Assembly (NCBI RefSeq): GCF_004000805.1
Contig: NZ_BILY01000002.1
Location: forward strand, 186,001 to 250,000
Direction: 5' to 3'
DNA from: Paenibacillus glycanilyticus NBRC 16618
GTDB lineage: Bacteria > Bacillota > Bacilli > Paenibacillales > Paenibacillaceae
Length of the DNA: 64,000 nucleotides
Part shown: piece by piece, positions 53,104 to 62,924 of the stretch
Layout: every line of letters starts with the position of its first letter
How positions within the stretch are numbered: position 1 is the first letter of the stretch
Translations under genes and position numbers: made by a program
The notes under the pieces: model-generated
The model's input: only the letters and a program-made list of their open reading frames with translations
Database searches by the model: none
What the model was told of the DNA's origin: nothing

Positions 53104-54036
53104 TTATTTCCCCGGCACCCCAAAGTCGGGCGTCCCGTCTTCCTTCCAATTGAATGCCTGAATGCGGGCATGGCGGTTAGGATCGGAAAGCGGACTGCCG
53201 ATAAGCTCTTTATAAGGTCTCGCATGATATACCATAAGGTCGGTCAAGCCGTCCTCGCTGACGGTGAAGCTGTTATGCCCCGGTCCGTAATTCTCCGTCT
53301 CCTCATTGGTCTCGAACACAGGCTTGGGATGCTTGGTCCAGCTGCCCGGATCGAGCAGATCCGCATCCAGAGACGCCTCCAATAAACCCATGCAATACCG
53401 GTGATCGGTCGCGCTTGCCGAAAAGGCTACGAAAATCCGCCCGTTGCGCAGCAATACGGCCGGTCCCTCATTCACCCGGTAGCCTTGAATCTCCCAGTCG
53501 TATTCCGGCGTGGAGATCAATACTTGCGGCCCGATAATCGTCCACGGGTTAGCGAGCTTGGCTACGTACAGATTGCTGTCAGACTCTTTATACTGTGCCC
53601 AGATCAGATACCGTTCCCCGTTATGCTCGAACGTTGTCGCATCCAGGGAGAAGCTTTCGAAGTCGAGCTTTATTTTGCCTTTTTCCACCCATGTGCCTGT
53701 AATGGGATCTTCATCGCCGCATTCCAGCACATACGGCCGAATCGCCCATTGATCCTCCGCCGTGCCTGCCGCGAAATAGACGTACCACTTGCCCTCGATA
53801 AAATGAAGCTCGGGCGCCCAAATATGGTTGCCCATCTCGCCTGTTTCATGCTTCCGCCAAATGACCGTTTCCTGCGCGTTAACAAGCCCGTCCAACGTAG
53901 CGGCTTTGCGCAGCACAAGCCGGTCATACTCCGGTACGGAAGCGGTAAAGTAATAGAGACCATCCGTATGCTTAAGCACATAAGGATCCGCCCGGTTTAC
54001 AATCCAAGGTTTAAGATCATTGCTAGTATCCAACAT
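53104..54036 (-). CDS. GH43 beta-xylosidase/alpha-L-arabinofuranosidase
   Basis: A 310-residue single-domain five-bladed propeller enzyme with no signal peptide. The catalytic triad is visible: Asp17 in NRADPYVLK (base), Asp132 in SFSLDATTF, and Glu190 in RVNEGPAVL (acid). WAPELHF near 73-79 is a family mark. Arabinose or xylose side groups of xylan or arabinan are the likely targets. GAGGTG stands 8 bases before the ATG. It lies 62 bases after the AraC gene on the same strand and may share its transcript. Confidence 0.92.
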   Translation of the reverse strand: MLDTSNDLKPWIVNRADPYVLKHTDGLYYFTASVPEYDRLVLRKAATLDGLVNAQETVIWRKHETGEMGNHIWAPELHFIEGKWYVYFAAGTAEDQWAIRPYVLECGDEDPITGTWVEKGKIKLDFESFSLDATTFEHNGERYLIWAQYKESDSNLYVAKLANPWTIIGPQVLISTPEYDWEIQGYRVNEGPAVLLRNGRIFVAFSASATDHRYCMGLLEASLDADLLDPGSWTKHPKPVFETNEETENYGPGHNSFTVSEDGLTDLMVYHARPYKELIGSPLSDPNRHARIQAFNWKEDGTPDFGVPGK

Positions 54037-54098
54037 GAATTCGTCACCTCGAGGAATGAAGTTTTTACTACGTTTGCCTGGATATTATTATAACATTA

Positions 54099-55004
54099 TT
54101 ATTTATCAAGCGACCTACGCAAAGCGCGAACGTCCCGGACTGGCGGGAGCCCAAACATCCGCGCGTATTCCCGGCTAAAATGCGACGGGCTCTCGTATCC
54201 GACCTGAAACGCAGCTTCTGCCGCATCGATCGATCCTGATAAAAGCAGCCTGCGCGCCTCTTGCAAACGGATCTGCTTTTGAAATTGGATCGGGCTCATC
54301 CCCGTGACCTCCTTGAAATATTCGTATAGAGATGAAGCGCTCATTCGAGCCTCTTCTGCCAACTCGTCTACTCGCAAGGGCTGGGCAAACTCGCGATTGA
54401 GCTTCTCTACCACCCCAGAAATTCGCTGCGCATGGCTTCCGATAACAGCAAATTGCTTCAGGGAAGCACTATTGTCGTTCTGAAGCACCCGATAAATGAT
54501 CTCCCGCATGGCATAAGGCGCAAGCACAGGGATATCCTGCGGATTCTCAACCAGTTTCGCCAGCCGCAGTATTGCATCCAGGAGTGTATCGTTTATCCGG
54601 CTTACCTTTAACCCCCTGCTGGTCTCTTTTCCTACTCTTAGAGCATCTCCGGAAGTCCGAATGACATCCAGTATCTGGCTCATATCGAATAGAATCTGCA
54701 GGCTATAGTATGGCGTATCTTCCGAAGCTTCCGTTACTTGTCCTGTAATTGGCAAGTGTACCGAAGCGGTTAAATAACAGCTTGGGTTATACTGATACAC
54801 CTCTTGTCCCAAAATGACCATCTTGGAACCCTGCGCCACGACGCAAAGGGAGGGTTCATAGACCGAATAAACCGGCTCGGATACCCGGGATGCACGAATC
54901 AAGCGCAAACCGGGTACTTGAGTATCATGCGTCCCGTCTTCGGGAGTGTATTTCTCCATAATTTTCAGCAATTCTCTCCTTTGTTTCTCGAACCATTCAT
55001 TCAT
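54099..55004 (-). CDS. AraC-family regulator with AraC_N domain (YqhC-like)
   Basis: A 301-residue regulator with an AraC_N domain (about 30-180, VPGLRLIRASRVSEPVYSVYEPSLCVV) and a double helix-turn-helix (about 200-295). Regulators of this subgroup often control nearby reductases or dehydrogenases. Here a short-chain dehydrogenase and an Atu4866-like gene lie divergently upstream, and GH43 lies downstream. AAGGTGGG precedes the ATG. Confidence 0.9.
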   Translation of the reverse strand: MNEWFEKQRRELLKIMEKYTPEDGTHDTQVPGLRLIRASRVSEPVYSVYEPSLCVVAQGSKMVILGQEVYQYNPSCYLTASVHLPITGQVTEASEDTPYYSLQILFDMSQILDVIRTSGDALRVGKETSRGLKVSRINDTLLDAILRLAKLVENPQDIPVLAPYAMREIIYRVLQNDNSASLKQFAVIGSHAQRISGVVEKLNREFAQPLRVDELAEEARMSASSLYEYFKEVTGMSPIQFQKQIRLQEARRLLLSGSIDAAEAAFQVGYESPSHFSREYARMFGLPPVRDVRALRRSLDK

Positions 55005-55183
55005 CCTCTTCGTCCCACCTTTTGTCCGTGCGATTTACTCAACTTTATCTCTTCCTGGAGGATTAGGCAATCATCATGTAAAATCCGGCTACCGCCTTGT
55101 TAATCGATAGAACGATAATAGACCTGTAGATGATACGGAGTCCGTGACCGTAGAAATCGATGCTATCGGAAGGAGTAATTCAA

Positions 55184-55435
55184 ATGACTAACCTAAACAA
55201 ATCTCATCCCTATGTGGGCGTGTGGGTAACGAAAGATGGTTATATCCGTCATGAGCTGCTGCCGAACGGAAGGTACGACGAAGCGCGCGGAAAACGGAAC
55301 AGCGCTTATCAAGGCAGCTATACCATCATAGGCGACCATATCGAATATGTGGATGATACAGGGTTTACTGCGGACGGCGATTTCCGCGATTCCGTGCTCT
55401 ATCACGCCGGTATGGTGCTTTATCGCGAGAAATAG
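55184..55435 (+). CDS. Atu4866-like small protein
   Basis: An 83-residue protein. Its pattern H-P-Y-V-G-V-W-V-T-x-D-G-x-I-R-H-E-L-L-P-N-G-R-Y-D-E-A-R-G and D-D-T-G-F-T-A-D-G-D matches the Atu4866 domain, a small beta-barrel often found beside SDR and AraC genes. AAGGAG precedes the ATG at 55184; the frame to 55160 is not needed. It is 36 bases upstream of the dehydrogenase gene. The function is unknown. Confidence 0.8.
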   Translation: MTNLNKSHPYVGVWVTKDGYIRHELLPNGRYDEARGKRNSAYQGSYTIIGDHIEYVDDTGFTADGDFRDSVLYHAGMVLYREK

Positions 55436-55471
55436 TGAGCGAAAATTTCAATAAAAAAGGAGTAATATGCA

Positions 55472-56209
55472 ATGTCCGAAATAAAAGGAAAAGTCGTTGT
55501 CATTACGGGAGCCAGCAGCGGGATAGGGGAAGCAACGGCGAAGCTTCTAGCTAGTCATGGGGCCCATATCGTCATAGGGGCAAGACGCGTCGATAGACTG
55601 GAAACTTTGGCATCCCTCATTGAATCTGAAGGAGGATCCGTCATATATCAACCATTGGATGTGACGAAGATCGATCAGATGCAGCAAATCATTCGTTTGG
55701 CACAGTCCCGGTTCGGGCGTGTTGATGTCATTGTGAATAATGCCGGCGTGATGCCCCTCTCTCCCTTAGAAGCCTTGTAGATCGACGAATGGAACCGCAT
55801 GATCGATGTCAATATCCGCGGAGTTCTGCATGGGATTGCTGCGGGCCTCCCCATAATGAAAGAGCAGCAAGCCGGTCACATGATTAACATAGCATCCATC
55901 GGTGCCTATGCGGTATCGCCGACGGCAGCGGTATATTGTGCGACAAAATACGCCGTACGTGCCATCACGGAAGGCTTGCGGCAGGAGGTTGGTTCTGACA
56001 TCCGTGTAACGCTCATTTCTCCCGGCGTGACCGCTTCCGAGCTCGCGGATAGCATTTCGGATGCCGAGGCCAGGGAACTGATGAAAACGTATCGGCGCGA
56101 TGCCCTTCCCGCTTCCGCAATCGCTAGTGCAATCGCTTATGCCATTGGACAACCAACAGACATCGACGTAAACGAATTGGTGGTCAGGCCTACAGCCCAG
56201 CTTGCGTGA
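55472..56209 (+). pseudogene. Short-chain dehydrogenase interrupted by an in-frame TAG
   Basis: A classical SDR of 245 codons whose codon 103 (55778-55780) is TAG. Upstream are the cofactor loop TGASSGIG (12-19) and NNAG (89-92). Downstream, in the same frame, are Ser142, Tyr155 and Lys159 of the catalytic set and a complete C-terminus. Family members usually read K- or Q-hydrophobic-D-E-W-N here, so one base change from AAG or CAG explains the stop. No ribosome-binding site precedes the ATG at 55799. It is a recent nonsense pseudogene, a sequencing error or a read-through case. Confidence 0.85.
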
Positions 56210-56273
56210 AGCAAGTCTCGATCGTGATCGGATGATCATACTCACTTGCTGGAGCTGTCTACCGTTCGGGCCA

Positions 56274-56318
56274 TAACGCAAAGAACCGGATCTCTGGAGA
56301 TCCGGCTCTTTGCGTTAT
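56274..56318. terminator. Bidirectional terminator
   Basis: AACGCAAAGA-CCGGATCTC pairs with GAGATCCGG-TCTTTGCGTT around a four-base loop. Confidence 0.9.
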
Positions 56319-56337
56319 TTATCATGTTTCCTGACTA

Positions 56338-58509
56338 TTACCCCCAAGCAGCCAGCTCCAGCTCGAATTCGTTAGCGAAATCCGGGCTGATTGGAGTAAC
56401 CCGCACGTTGACGTCAGCCTTCCAGATGTTATCTGTCGGGATGTCTTCGGAAGCTCCTTCAAACACGTATAGTCCCTTCTCCTGCTGCTGTACCGGCTCC
56501 AGCTTCACCTTCCAGATACCTCGATGACCATCGGAGCCAACCGCCTCCACGCGGACGTCCCCGCGCCATATGGTGCCTAGTTGAATTTCGGCACGGAATT
56601 TTTTCAGTCCGTTCCTGCTGCCATTGTCCTCTTGAATATTCACGTTCCTGACCTGAACGGCCGACCAATTGCTGCGAATGAATTGCTTGTAGGCCGCAAC
56701 CCTAGACGCAACCTCATAGTTATCCGCAGCGTACCGCTTCCCTCTCGCGCTTGTTGGAACGTACATCTTATTCCAATAATCGGTGACCATTCTGTGGGTG
56801 TTGTAGACCGGTGCAAGCGAGCAGATCGACTCCTTCATCAAGCTGACCCATTCCTCGGGAACATTCCAATCCCCCCGCTTGTAGTACAGCGGAATAATCT
56901 CTTCCTCGAGCAGCCGGTAAAGCGATTCGGTATCCTGCTTCGCCTGCAGCCAAGGATCGCCATCGATCGTGCTCTCGATCGCCCAGCCGTTTCGCCCGTT
57001 GTAGCCTTCCACCCACCAGCCGTCCAGTACGCTGCAGTTCAGCACGCCATTCAGGGCGGCCTTTTGCCCGCTTGTACCGCTGGCTTCCATTGGCTTGAGC
57101 GGCGTATTGAGCCATACGTCCACGCCTTGAACAAGCAGCTTTGCTTTATCCATCGCGTAGTTCTCTATCATGTAAACACGGTTTTTAAACCTTTCATCCT
57201 CAGACAACTCTACGATTTTGCGGATCAAGTCTTGCCCCGGTCCATCCGAAGGATGCGCCTTGCCGGCGAATACAAGAACTACCGGACGATTAGGGTTGCC
57301 CAGGATGCGCGCGATCCGCTCCGGGTCGTTAAAGATAAGCAGCGCCCGCTTGTACGTGGCAAACCGTCTGGCAAAACCAATGATTAACGGTACTCCGTCC
57401 GAAGGAGAGATCGGCAGCCCGAAAGCTTGCAGCATCCTGGCTTTCGCCCGCTGATGCTCCTCCCACAGCTCGATGCTTGGAATCTCCCGAACGGCAGCCC
57501 ATGCTTCCGGCTCCGCTGCTTTCAGGGACCAGTCGGACGGGAGATGCCGGTCGAACAATTCTTTTAGGCCGGAAGCCAGCCATGTCCCTGTGTGGATGCC
57601 GTTCGTGACCGAATCGACGGGAATATCCTTTGCCGGAATGTACGGCATCCACCGGTGAAACATTTCCCGGGTAACTTCACCGTGCAGTTTGCTTACTCCA
57701 TTCACCTTCGACGAAGCGCTGACGGCAAGGCGCGTCATGTTGAACACGCCGTTCATGCTGCCAAGCGATAATACCCGCTCCCTATCCGCTCCTAGCTGCC
57801 AGTAAAAATCGCCAAAATAACGGTCCATCATCTCAATGGAGAACACATCGTGCCCCGCCGGAACCGGCGTGTGCGTCGTAAAGACGGTGCTTGCCTTGAC
57901 GACTTCAAGCGCCGTCTCGAAAGGCACGCCTTCCGCGGACAGCATGCGGATTCGCTCCAGGGTCAGGAATGCGCAATGTCCTTCGTTCATATGCCAGACC
58001 TCCGGCTGAATGCCAAGCGCGGTAAGCAATCTCGTACCGCCAATGCCGAGAAGAATCTCCTGGCTTATGCGAATATCTTGTGCTCCGGGATACAGCGTGT
58101 CAGTCAAGCGGCGGTCCGCATCGCTGTTCGATTCAACATCGGTATTCAGCAAATACAGGGTGACAGAGCCCACCTGCACGGAAAACGCTTTTGCATAGAC
58201 CCTTCTGCCCTCCAGCGGAACCTCGATAATGACAGGATGGCCATTGTCGTCCCGCACAAGCTCAACCGGGTAAACACTAGCCTCTAGGTCGACTTCGGGA
58301 TACCAATGATGCTGCGAGCCGCCTTCATCAATATGCTGCTGAAAATAACCTTTACCGTAAAATATGCCTACGCCCGTAAGCGGAATATTCAAGTCTGCTG
58401 CCGCCTTGATATGATCGCCAGCCAATATGCCAAGACCACCGGAATAAATCGGTAAGGATTCATCAAGTCCAAACTCCGCCGAGAAATACGCAATCCTGCT
58501 GTTTTGCAT
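56338..58509 (-). CDS. Alpha-glucan (glycogen/maltodextrin) phosphorylase, GT35
   Basis: A 723-residue PLP enzyme that releases glucose 1-phosphate from alpha-1,4-glucans. The PLP lysine is in EASGTSGQKAALNG, and the N-terminal segment SRIAYFSAEFGLDESLPIYSGGLG marks the compact bacterial/archaeal GlgP group. The ATG at 58509 follows AGGTGG; a frame out to 58647 has no support. The last 100 residues are beta-rich and more variable. No other glycogen genes are nearby. Confidence 0.93.
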   Translation of the reverse strand: MQNSRIAYFSAEFGLDESLPIYSGGLGILAGDHIKAAADLNIPLTGVGIFYGKGYFQQHIDEGGSQHHWYPEVDLEASVYPVELVRDDNGHPVIIEVPLEGRRVYAKAFSVQVGSVTLYLLNTDVESNSDADRRLTDTLYPGAQDIRISQEILLGIGGTRLLTALGIQPEVWHMNEGHCAFLTLERIRMLSAEGVPFETALEVVKASTVFTTHTPVPAGHDVFSIEMMDRYFGDFYWQLGADRERVLSLGSMNGVFNMTRLAVSASSKVNGVSKLHGEVTREMFHRWMPYIPAKDIPVDSVTNGIHTGTWLASGLKELFDRHLPSDWSLKAAEPEAWAAVREIPSIELWEEHQRAKARMLQAFGLPISPSDGVPLIIGFARRFATYKRALLIFNDPERIARILGNPNRPVVLVFAGKAHPSDGPGQDLIRKIVELSEDERFKNRVYMIENYAMDKAKLLVQGVDVWLNTPLKPMEASGTSGQKAALNGVLNCSVLDGWWVEGYNGRNGWAIESTIDGDPWLQAKQDTESLYRLLEEEIIPLYYKRGDWNVPEEWVSLMKESICSLAPVYNTHRMVTDYWNKMYVPTSARGKRYAADNYEVASRVAAYKQFIRSNWSAVQVRNVNIQEDNGSRNGLKKFRAEIQLGTIWRGDVRVEAVGSDGHRGIWKVKLEPVQQQEKGLYVFEGASEDIPTDNIWKADVNVRVTPISPDFANEFELELAAWG

Positions 58510-58626
58510 GTTTCCACCTCGTTTTTCGCCAATTTGCGCTATGAAAGCGCCTTTAAAAACTTGATGCCTTACTACTATATGCCGATTCATGGTACTCGTG
58601 CCTATACATTTTGTTGAGAGCAGCGC

Positions 58627-58660
58627 AACAAAAAAGCAGCTAATCATCCGGATTAGCCGC
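58627..58660 (-). terminator. Terminator after paiA
   Basis: AGCGGCTAATC-CGGAT-GATTAGCTGCT followed by TTTTTT on the minus strand. Confidence 0.8.
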
Positions 58661-58675
58661 TCTGGTGAATAGAGG

Positions 58676-59209
<534 letters not shown>

Positions 59210-59306
59210 TTAGGAATAAGGCTTATACAGCCCTGTTGTTATCCTAAATGCTATCTTAATTTTGTTGTATTTGCAACAAAACTTTAACCGTGAGACGATC
59301 CTCTAC

Positions 59307-60221
59307 TCATCCATGGCTGCCAACTTTTCGCCCTCCGATGAATGATTTCGCCCAGAAATACATGCCCATACCGAATAAAGTGATCATGCCGCCCGCAAGC
59401 TGAAATAAAGAAATGTTTTCTCCTAGCAGCAGATAAGCGAGAATAATAGCAAGTACCGGTTCGCCAATAATGCCTACCGATACGGTAGTGGCCCCGATGG
59501 ATTTTAACAGCACGTTAAATAAGAATTGCCCAAAAATAGTCGGGATAATCGAAAGCAGCAAGAAGTAGATCCAATCGGACGAGTTATACTCCGTGAAAGA
59601 GTAACGGTTCAGCAAATTATGGATAAGCAACACGACGCCGCCGATGAAAAATACGATAATGCTGTAAATATTGGCATCAATTTTGCTGCTTACTTTCTGT
59701 CCCGCGAGCAAGTAACCGGACACGGCTAGCGTGCCGATTAACGATAAACCGTCCCCAATCAACGCTTCTCTCGATACGCCTATATCTCCCCATGCGATAA
59801 GGATGGAACCGAACAGCGCCGCAATCAAGCATGATACCGTAAGTACGTTAGCCTGTTCTTTAAACAATAAGTATGAACCAATCATGACAAACAAGGGCTG
59901 TAAGGCCAGGATGACCATGGAGCTTGCGACCGAGGTATGCACCAGGGATTCCATCCAGAACAAAAAGTGAAGGCCTAACAATATGCCGGCCAGGACCACG
60001 ATACTCCAGTCTTTCCTATTCAGCTTTATGGAGCGAAGCCGCCTCCACGGCACAAAAGGCAGCATGATGATAACGGTAATAAACAAGCGGTACATCCCCG
60101 CCACGGAAGTTGGCGTATCCGAGAATTTAATGAGGATCGATGAAACCGAGACAGACAAAATACTAATAAATAACAATACGAACGGATGAGAGGGCAAAGA
60201 AGCTTTCTTTAATTTAAGCAT
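59307..60221 (-). CDS. EamA/DMT-family transporter
   Basis: A 304-residue membrane protein with ten helices in two EamA repeats (about 12-140 and 155-295). ILALQPLFVMIGSYLLFKE and IGEPVLAIILAYLLLGE are the matching repeat ends. The ATG at 60221 follows GGAGGAACC. It is divergent from an AraC regulator, which probably controls it. The exported or imported metabolite is unknown. Confidence 0.92.
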   Translation of the reverse strand: MLKLKKASLPSHPFVLLFISILSVSVSSILIKFSDTPTSVAGMYRLFITVIIMLPFVPWRRLRSIKLNRKDWSIVVLAGILLGLHFLFWMESLVHTSVASSMVILALQPLFVMIGSYLLFKEQANVLTVSCLIAALFGSILIAWGDIGVSREALIGDGLSLIGTLAVSGYLLAGQKVSSKIDANIYSIIVFFIGGVVLLIHNLLNRYSFTEYNSSDWIYFLLLSIIPTIFGQFLFNVLLKSIGATTVSVGIIGEPVLAIILAYLLLGENISLFQLAGGMITLFGMGMYFWAKSFIGGRKVGSHG

Positions 60222-60240
60222 GGTTCCTCCAAGCAAATAG

Positions 60241-60265
60241 ACAATTACCCGTGCACGGGAATTGT
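60241..60265. promoter_or_regulatory. Palindromic site between EamA and AraC genes
   Basis: CCCGTGCACGGG (60248-60259) is a perfect 12-base palindrome flanked by ACAAT and ATTGT. It lies 20 bases upstream of the EamA start, in the shared promoter region. It may be an operator or a leader hairpin. Confidence 0.55.
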
Positions 60266-60369
60266 AAGGGTAAGCCTAAGCTGGATATAATAATATCATC
60301 GCGGTTGTTTATTTTGTGCAATAATATCTTTCATTTATATCGATATATCGTCAACTAAGGAGCATGACT

Positions 60370-61254
60370 TTGGGGAAACAATTATACGAGGCCATACAAT
60401 TTCCGGACGAGACCTTTCCGTACATCATGTACAAGCATACGATCCATCGCTCGATTCCCGAAGGCAGAGGCTTTAACGATCTGCATTGGCATGAGGAATT
60501 GCAGATTACGCTAGCGACCAAAGGGAATTTAACGATCCAGATTAACGGAATCGACTATCATTTGCATGCGGGTCAGGCTATATTCATCAACAAAAGCGTC
60601 CTTCACATCGTGACTCACCTGACTGCCGAAGGCGAATATGTCAGCTTTAACTTCCCGGAGAAGCTGCTTGCCTTCTATTCCGACAGTGCCATGGAAAAAA
60701 ACTATGTCCTTCCGTTTACCAACTCCTATCTGTTATCCTGCGAGATTAAAGGCGATACGGAATGGCAGAAGCAGATTTTGAACATTCTCTGGTCCATGAA
60801 AAAGGAATTCGAAATTAATAAAAGCTGGAGATGGCAGTATGAGGTGTCGATCAAAACCGTTCAGCTATGGTTAATTCTGATCTCGAATATCTCCCTGCCG
60901 TCGGAAGAATCCTCCAAGCATAACCGGTTGAAGCAAGAACGGCTGCAATTGATGCTTAGCTTTATCCATCAGAACTATTCAAATCCGATAACGTTGAAGG
61001 AGATTGCCGATGCCGCGCATTTAAGCGTGTCGGAATGTACGCGCAGCTTCAAAACCAGCATTCATATGACTCCATACTCCTACCTGGTTAAGTACCGGAT
61101 TAACAAAAGCTGCGAGCTGCTGCAATCGACGGAATATACGATAACCGAAATAGCCAGCAGAGTGGGCTTCAATCACGTGAACCATTTTATCCAGGCTTTT
61201 AAAAAGGATCTCGAGCTTACGCCTAAGGAGTTTCGTAAAATGAGAACGGAATAG
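60370..61254 (+). CDS. AraC-family regulator divergent from the EamA transporter
   Basis: A 294-residue regulator with an N-terminal cupin (about 35-95, HWHEELQITLATKG) and a C-terminal double helix-turn-helix (about 195-290, ending FNHVNHFIQAFKKDLELTPKEFRKMR). The TTG at 60370 has AAGGAG 7 bases upstream; the ATG at 60364 is only 1 base from it. Its likely target is the divergent transporter gene. Confidence 0.88.
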   Translation: MGKQLYEAIQFPDETFPYIMYKHTIHRSIPEGRGFNDLHWHEELQITLATKGNLTIQINGIDYHLHAGQAIFINKSVLHIVTHLTAEGEYVSFNFPEKLLAFYSDSAMEKNYVLPFTNSYLLSCEIKGDTEWQKQILNILWSMKKEFEINKSWRWQYEVSIKTVQLWLILISNISLPSEESSKHNRLKQERLQLMLSFIHQNYSNPITLKEIADAAHLSVSECTRSFKTSIHMTPYSYLVKYRINKSCELLQSTEYTITEIASRVGFNHVNHFIQAFKKDLELTPKEFRKMRTE

Positions 61255-61262
61255 TTAGACAA

Positions 61263-61290
61263 GAAAACCGCCAAGCTTGGCGGTTTTCTT
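61263..61290. terminator. Bidirectional terminator
   Basis: AAAACCGCCAAGCTTGGCGGTTTT palindrome with flanking CTT and AAG. Confidence 0.9.
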
Positions 61291-61376
61291 GTCTCTATTC
61301 GTCCTGCAAAGTCAGGTAGGCCAATTCGGCTTCGGTAAAACGAAAATGGCTGTAGCCAATGCGACGCGGCATAACG

Positions 61377-62759
61377 TTACTTTTTCGCCAACCTCTTCAC
61401 GGCGTTCTGCGATGCCTCCATAATCACTTCACCCAATGTAGGATGAGGATGGATGGTTAACGCCAGATCTTCGACCGTCGCTCCCATCTCGATGGCAAGG
61501 CTAAGCTCCGATACGAGGGTGGAGGCCTCTGCTCCAACCACTTGAGCTCCCATAATCAATCCCGTTTCCGCATGGGCGATCACTTTTACGAAGCCTTCCG
61601 GCTCTCTGACTGCCAAGGCCCTTCCGTTTATGCCAAATGAAGACCTTCCGGCAATCGTCGGAATCGCTTTTGCTTTGCACTCCTTTTCGCTTAATCCGAC
61701 GCTTGCCAGCTCCGGCCCGGAGAATACGACAAGCGGGATCACTTTGTAATCAACCATTGTTGGCAATCCGGCAATAGCCTCGGCTGCAACTATAGCTTCG
61801 TAAGAAGCTTTATGGGCAAGCGCCGGTCCTGCGGTAATATCCCCGATTGCAAAAACATGAGGAACTTCGGTTCTGCATTGCTTATCCGTCTCTAATAATC
61901 CTTTGCTTGTTGTCCGCAATCCGATTCGGTCAAGCCCTAGGCTTCCATCCGTATTTGGTCTTCTTCCGACCGTTACCAGCGCATAATCGGCTCTAATGGA
62001 GTGGCGGACGTCATTTCTGACGTAATGAAGCGTGATCCCTTCCGAATCCTGCTCCGCTCTAACAGCTGTGGCTTCGGTTACGATGGTCATCCCGTCGGCA
62101 TTCATTTGCTTCATGACCGGAGCAACCAGATCTGCTTCGAACCCTGGCAAGACTTGTTGTCCCCCCTCCAAAATAGTGACCTTGCTGCCGAATTTCGCGT
62201 ACATCTGTCCCAATTCAACCCCGATATAACCGCCCCCGATCACAATCAGGCTCTCCGGTATGCCAGCAAGCGACAAAGCTTCCGTCGAAGACAAGACACG
62301 GCTGCCAAAGGGAATGGCCTGAAGCTCAATCGGACGAGATCCCGTCGCCAAGATTGCGTATTTGAAAGCTACTACCTGCTCCGTCTCCAATTGTGTGATC
62401 CTGGCCGTATGCTCATCCATAAAGCTCGCCTCACCTTCCAGAACCGTTACGCCGGCACTCTTTAAGAGATATTGAACGCCTCCGGATTGCTTGTTAACGA
62501 TCGCTTCTTTAAAAGCCTGGGCCTCCTCAAAAGAATCCACGGAGCTGGAACGGCTCCATAACCTGCGCGAATGATAGCGATGCGCCTCCGCGATTAACGC
62601 TTTGGAAGGGATACAGCCCACATTCGTGCATATACCGCCTATTTGGCCGCGTTCAACCACGATTGTCTTCATTCCAAGCTGCGCTGACCGTACAGCCGCC
62701 GCATAACCTCCCGGCCCTGAGCCAATGACTAAAACATCTGCTTCTATTGGTCTGTCCAT
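61377..62759 (-). CDS. Dihydrolipoyl dehydrogenase-like flavoprotein disulfide reductase
   Basis: A 460-residue enzyme of the pyridine nucleotide-disulfide family. FAD loop VIGSGPGGYAA (11-21), redox pair Cys44/Cys49 in GGICTNVGCIPSK, NAD loop IVIGGGYIGVELG, second FAD motif FAIGD, and the C-terminal base His in HPHPTLGEVIMEA. These fit dihydrolipoyl dehydrogenase. No dehydrogenase-complex genes flank it; a divergent TetR gene does, so it may be a stress-induced or alternative reductase. The ATG at 62759 follows GGGAGG; the frame to 62945 is unsupported. Confidence 0.9.
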   Translation of the reverse strand: MDRPIEADVLVIGSGPGGYAAAVRSAQLGMKTIVVERGQIGGICTNVGCIPSKALIAEAHRYHSRRLWSRSSSVDSFEEAQAFKEAIVNKQSGGVQYLLKSAGVTVLEGEASFMDEHTARITQLETEQVVAFKYAILATGSRPIELQAIPFGSRVLSSTEALSLAGIPESLIVIGGGYIGVELGQMYAKFGSKVTILEGGQQVLPGFEADLVAPVMKQMNADGMTIVTEATAVRAEQDSEGITLHYVRNDVRHSIRADYALVTVGRRPNTDGSLGLDRIGLRTTSKGLLETDKQCRTEVPHVFAIGDITAGPALAHKASYEAIVAAEAIAGLPTMVDYKVIPLVVFSGPELASVGLSEKECKAKAIPTIAGRSSFGINGRALAVREPEGFVKVIAHAETGLIMGAQVVGAEASTLVSELSLAIEMGATVEDLALTIHPHPTLGEVIMEASQNAVKRLAKK

Positions 62760-62779
62760 TTCCGATAACCTCCCAAACT

Positions 62780-62821
62780 CTAAATATGATGACCGTAATA
62801 TATTATTATCATCATATTTAG
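62780..62821. promoter_or_regulatory. 42-bp palindromic operator between lpd-like and tetR genes
   Basis: CTAAATATGATGA (62780-62792) and TCATCATATTTAG (62809-62821) are perfect 13-base inverted arms around a TAATATATTA-centred spacer. It lies just upstream of the flavoenzyme gene. Confidence 0.75.
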
Positions 62822-62895
62822 ATGGAGTCAATATTTCGTCTATCTGGCGAATTAAAATTGCATAAACGTTAAAAATCCATATAATAATATTAAGA

Positions 62896-62907
62896 TCATC
62901 ATATTTA
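62896..62907. promoter_or_regulatory. Second half-site for the TetR operator
   Basis: TCATCATATTTA repeats 12 bases of the operator arm immediately before the tetR ribosome-binding site, consistent with autoregulation. Confidence 0.6.
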
Positions 62908-62924
62908 CAGGAGTGTTGATTGGG

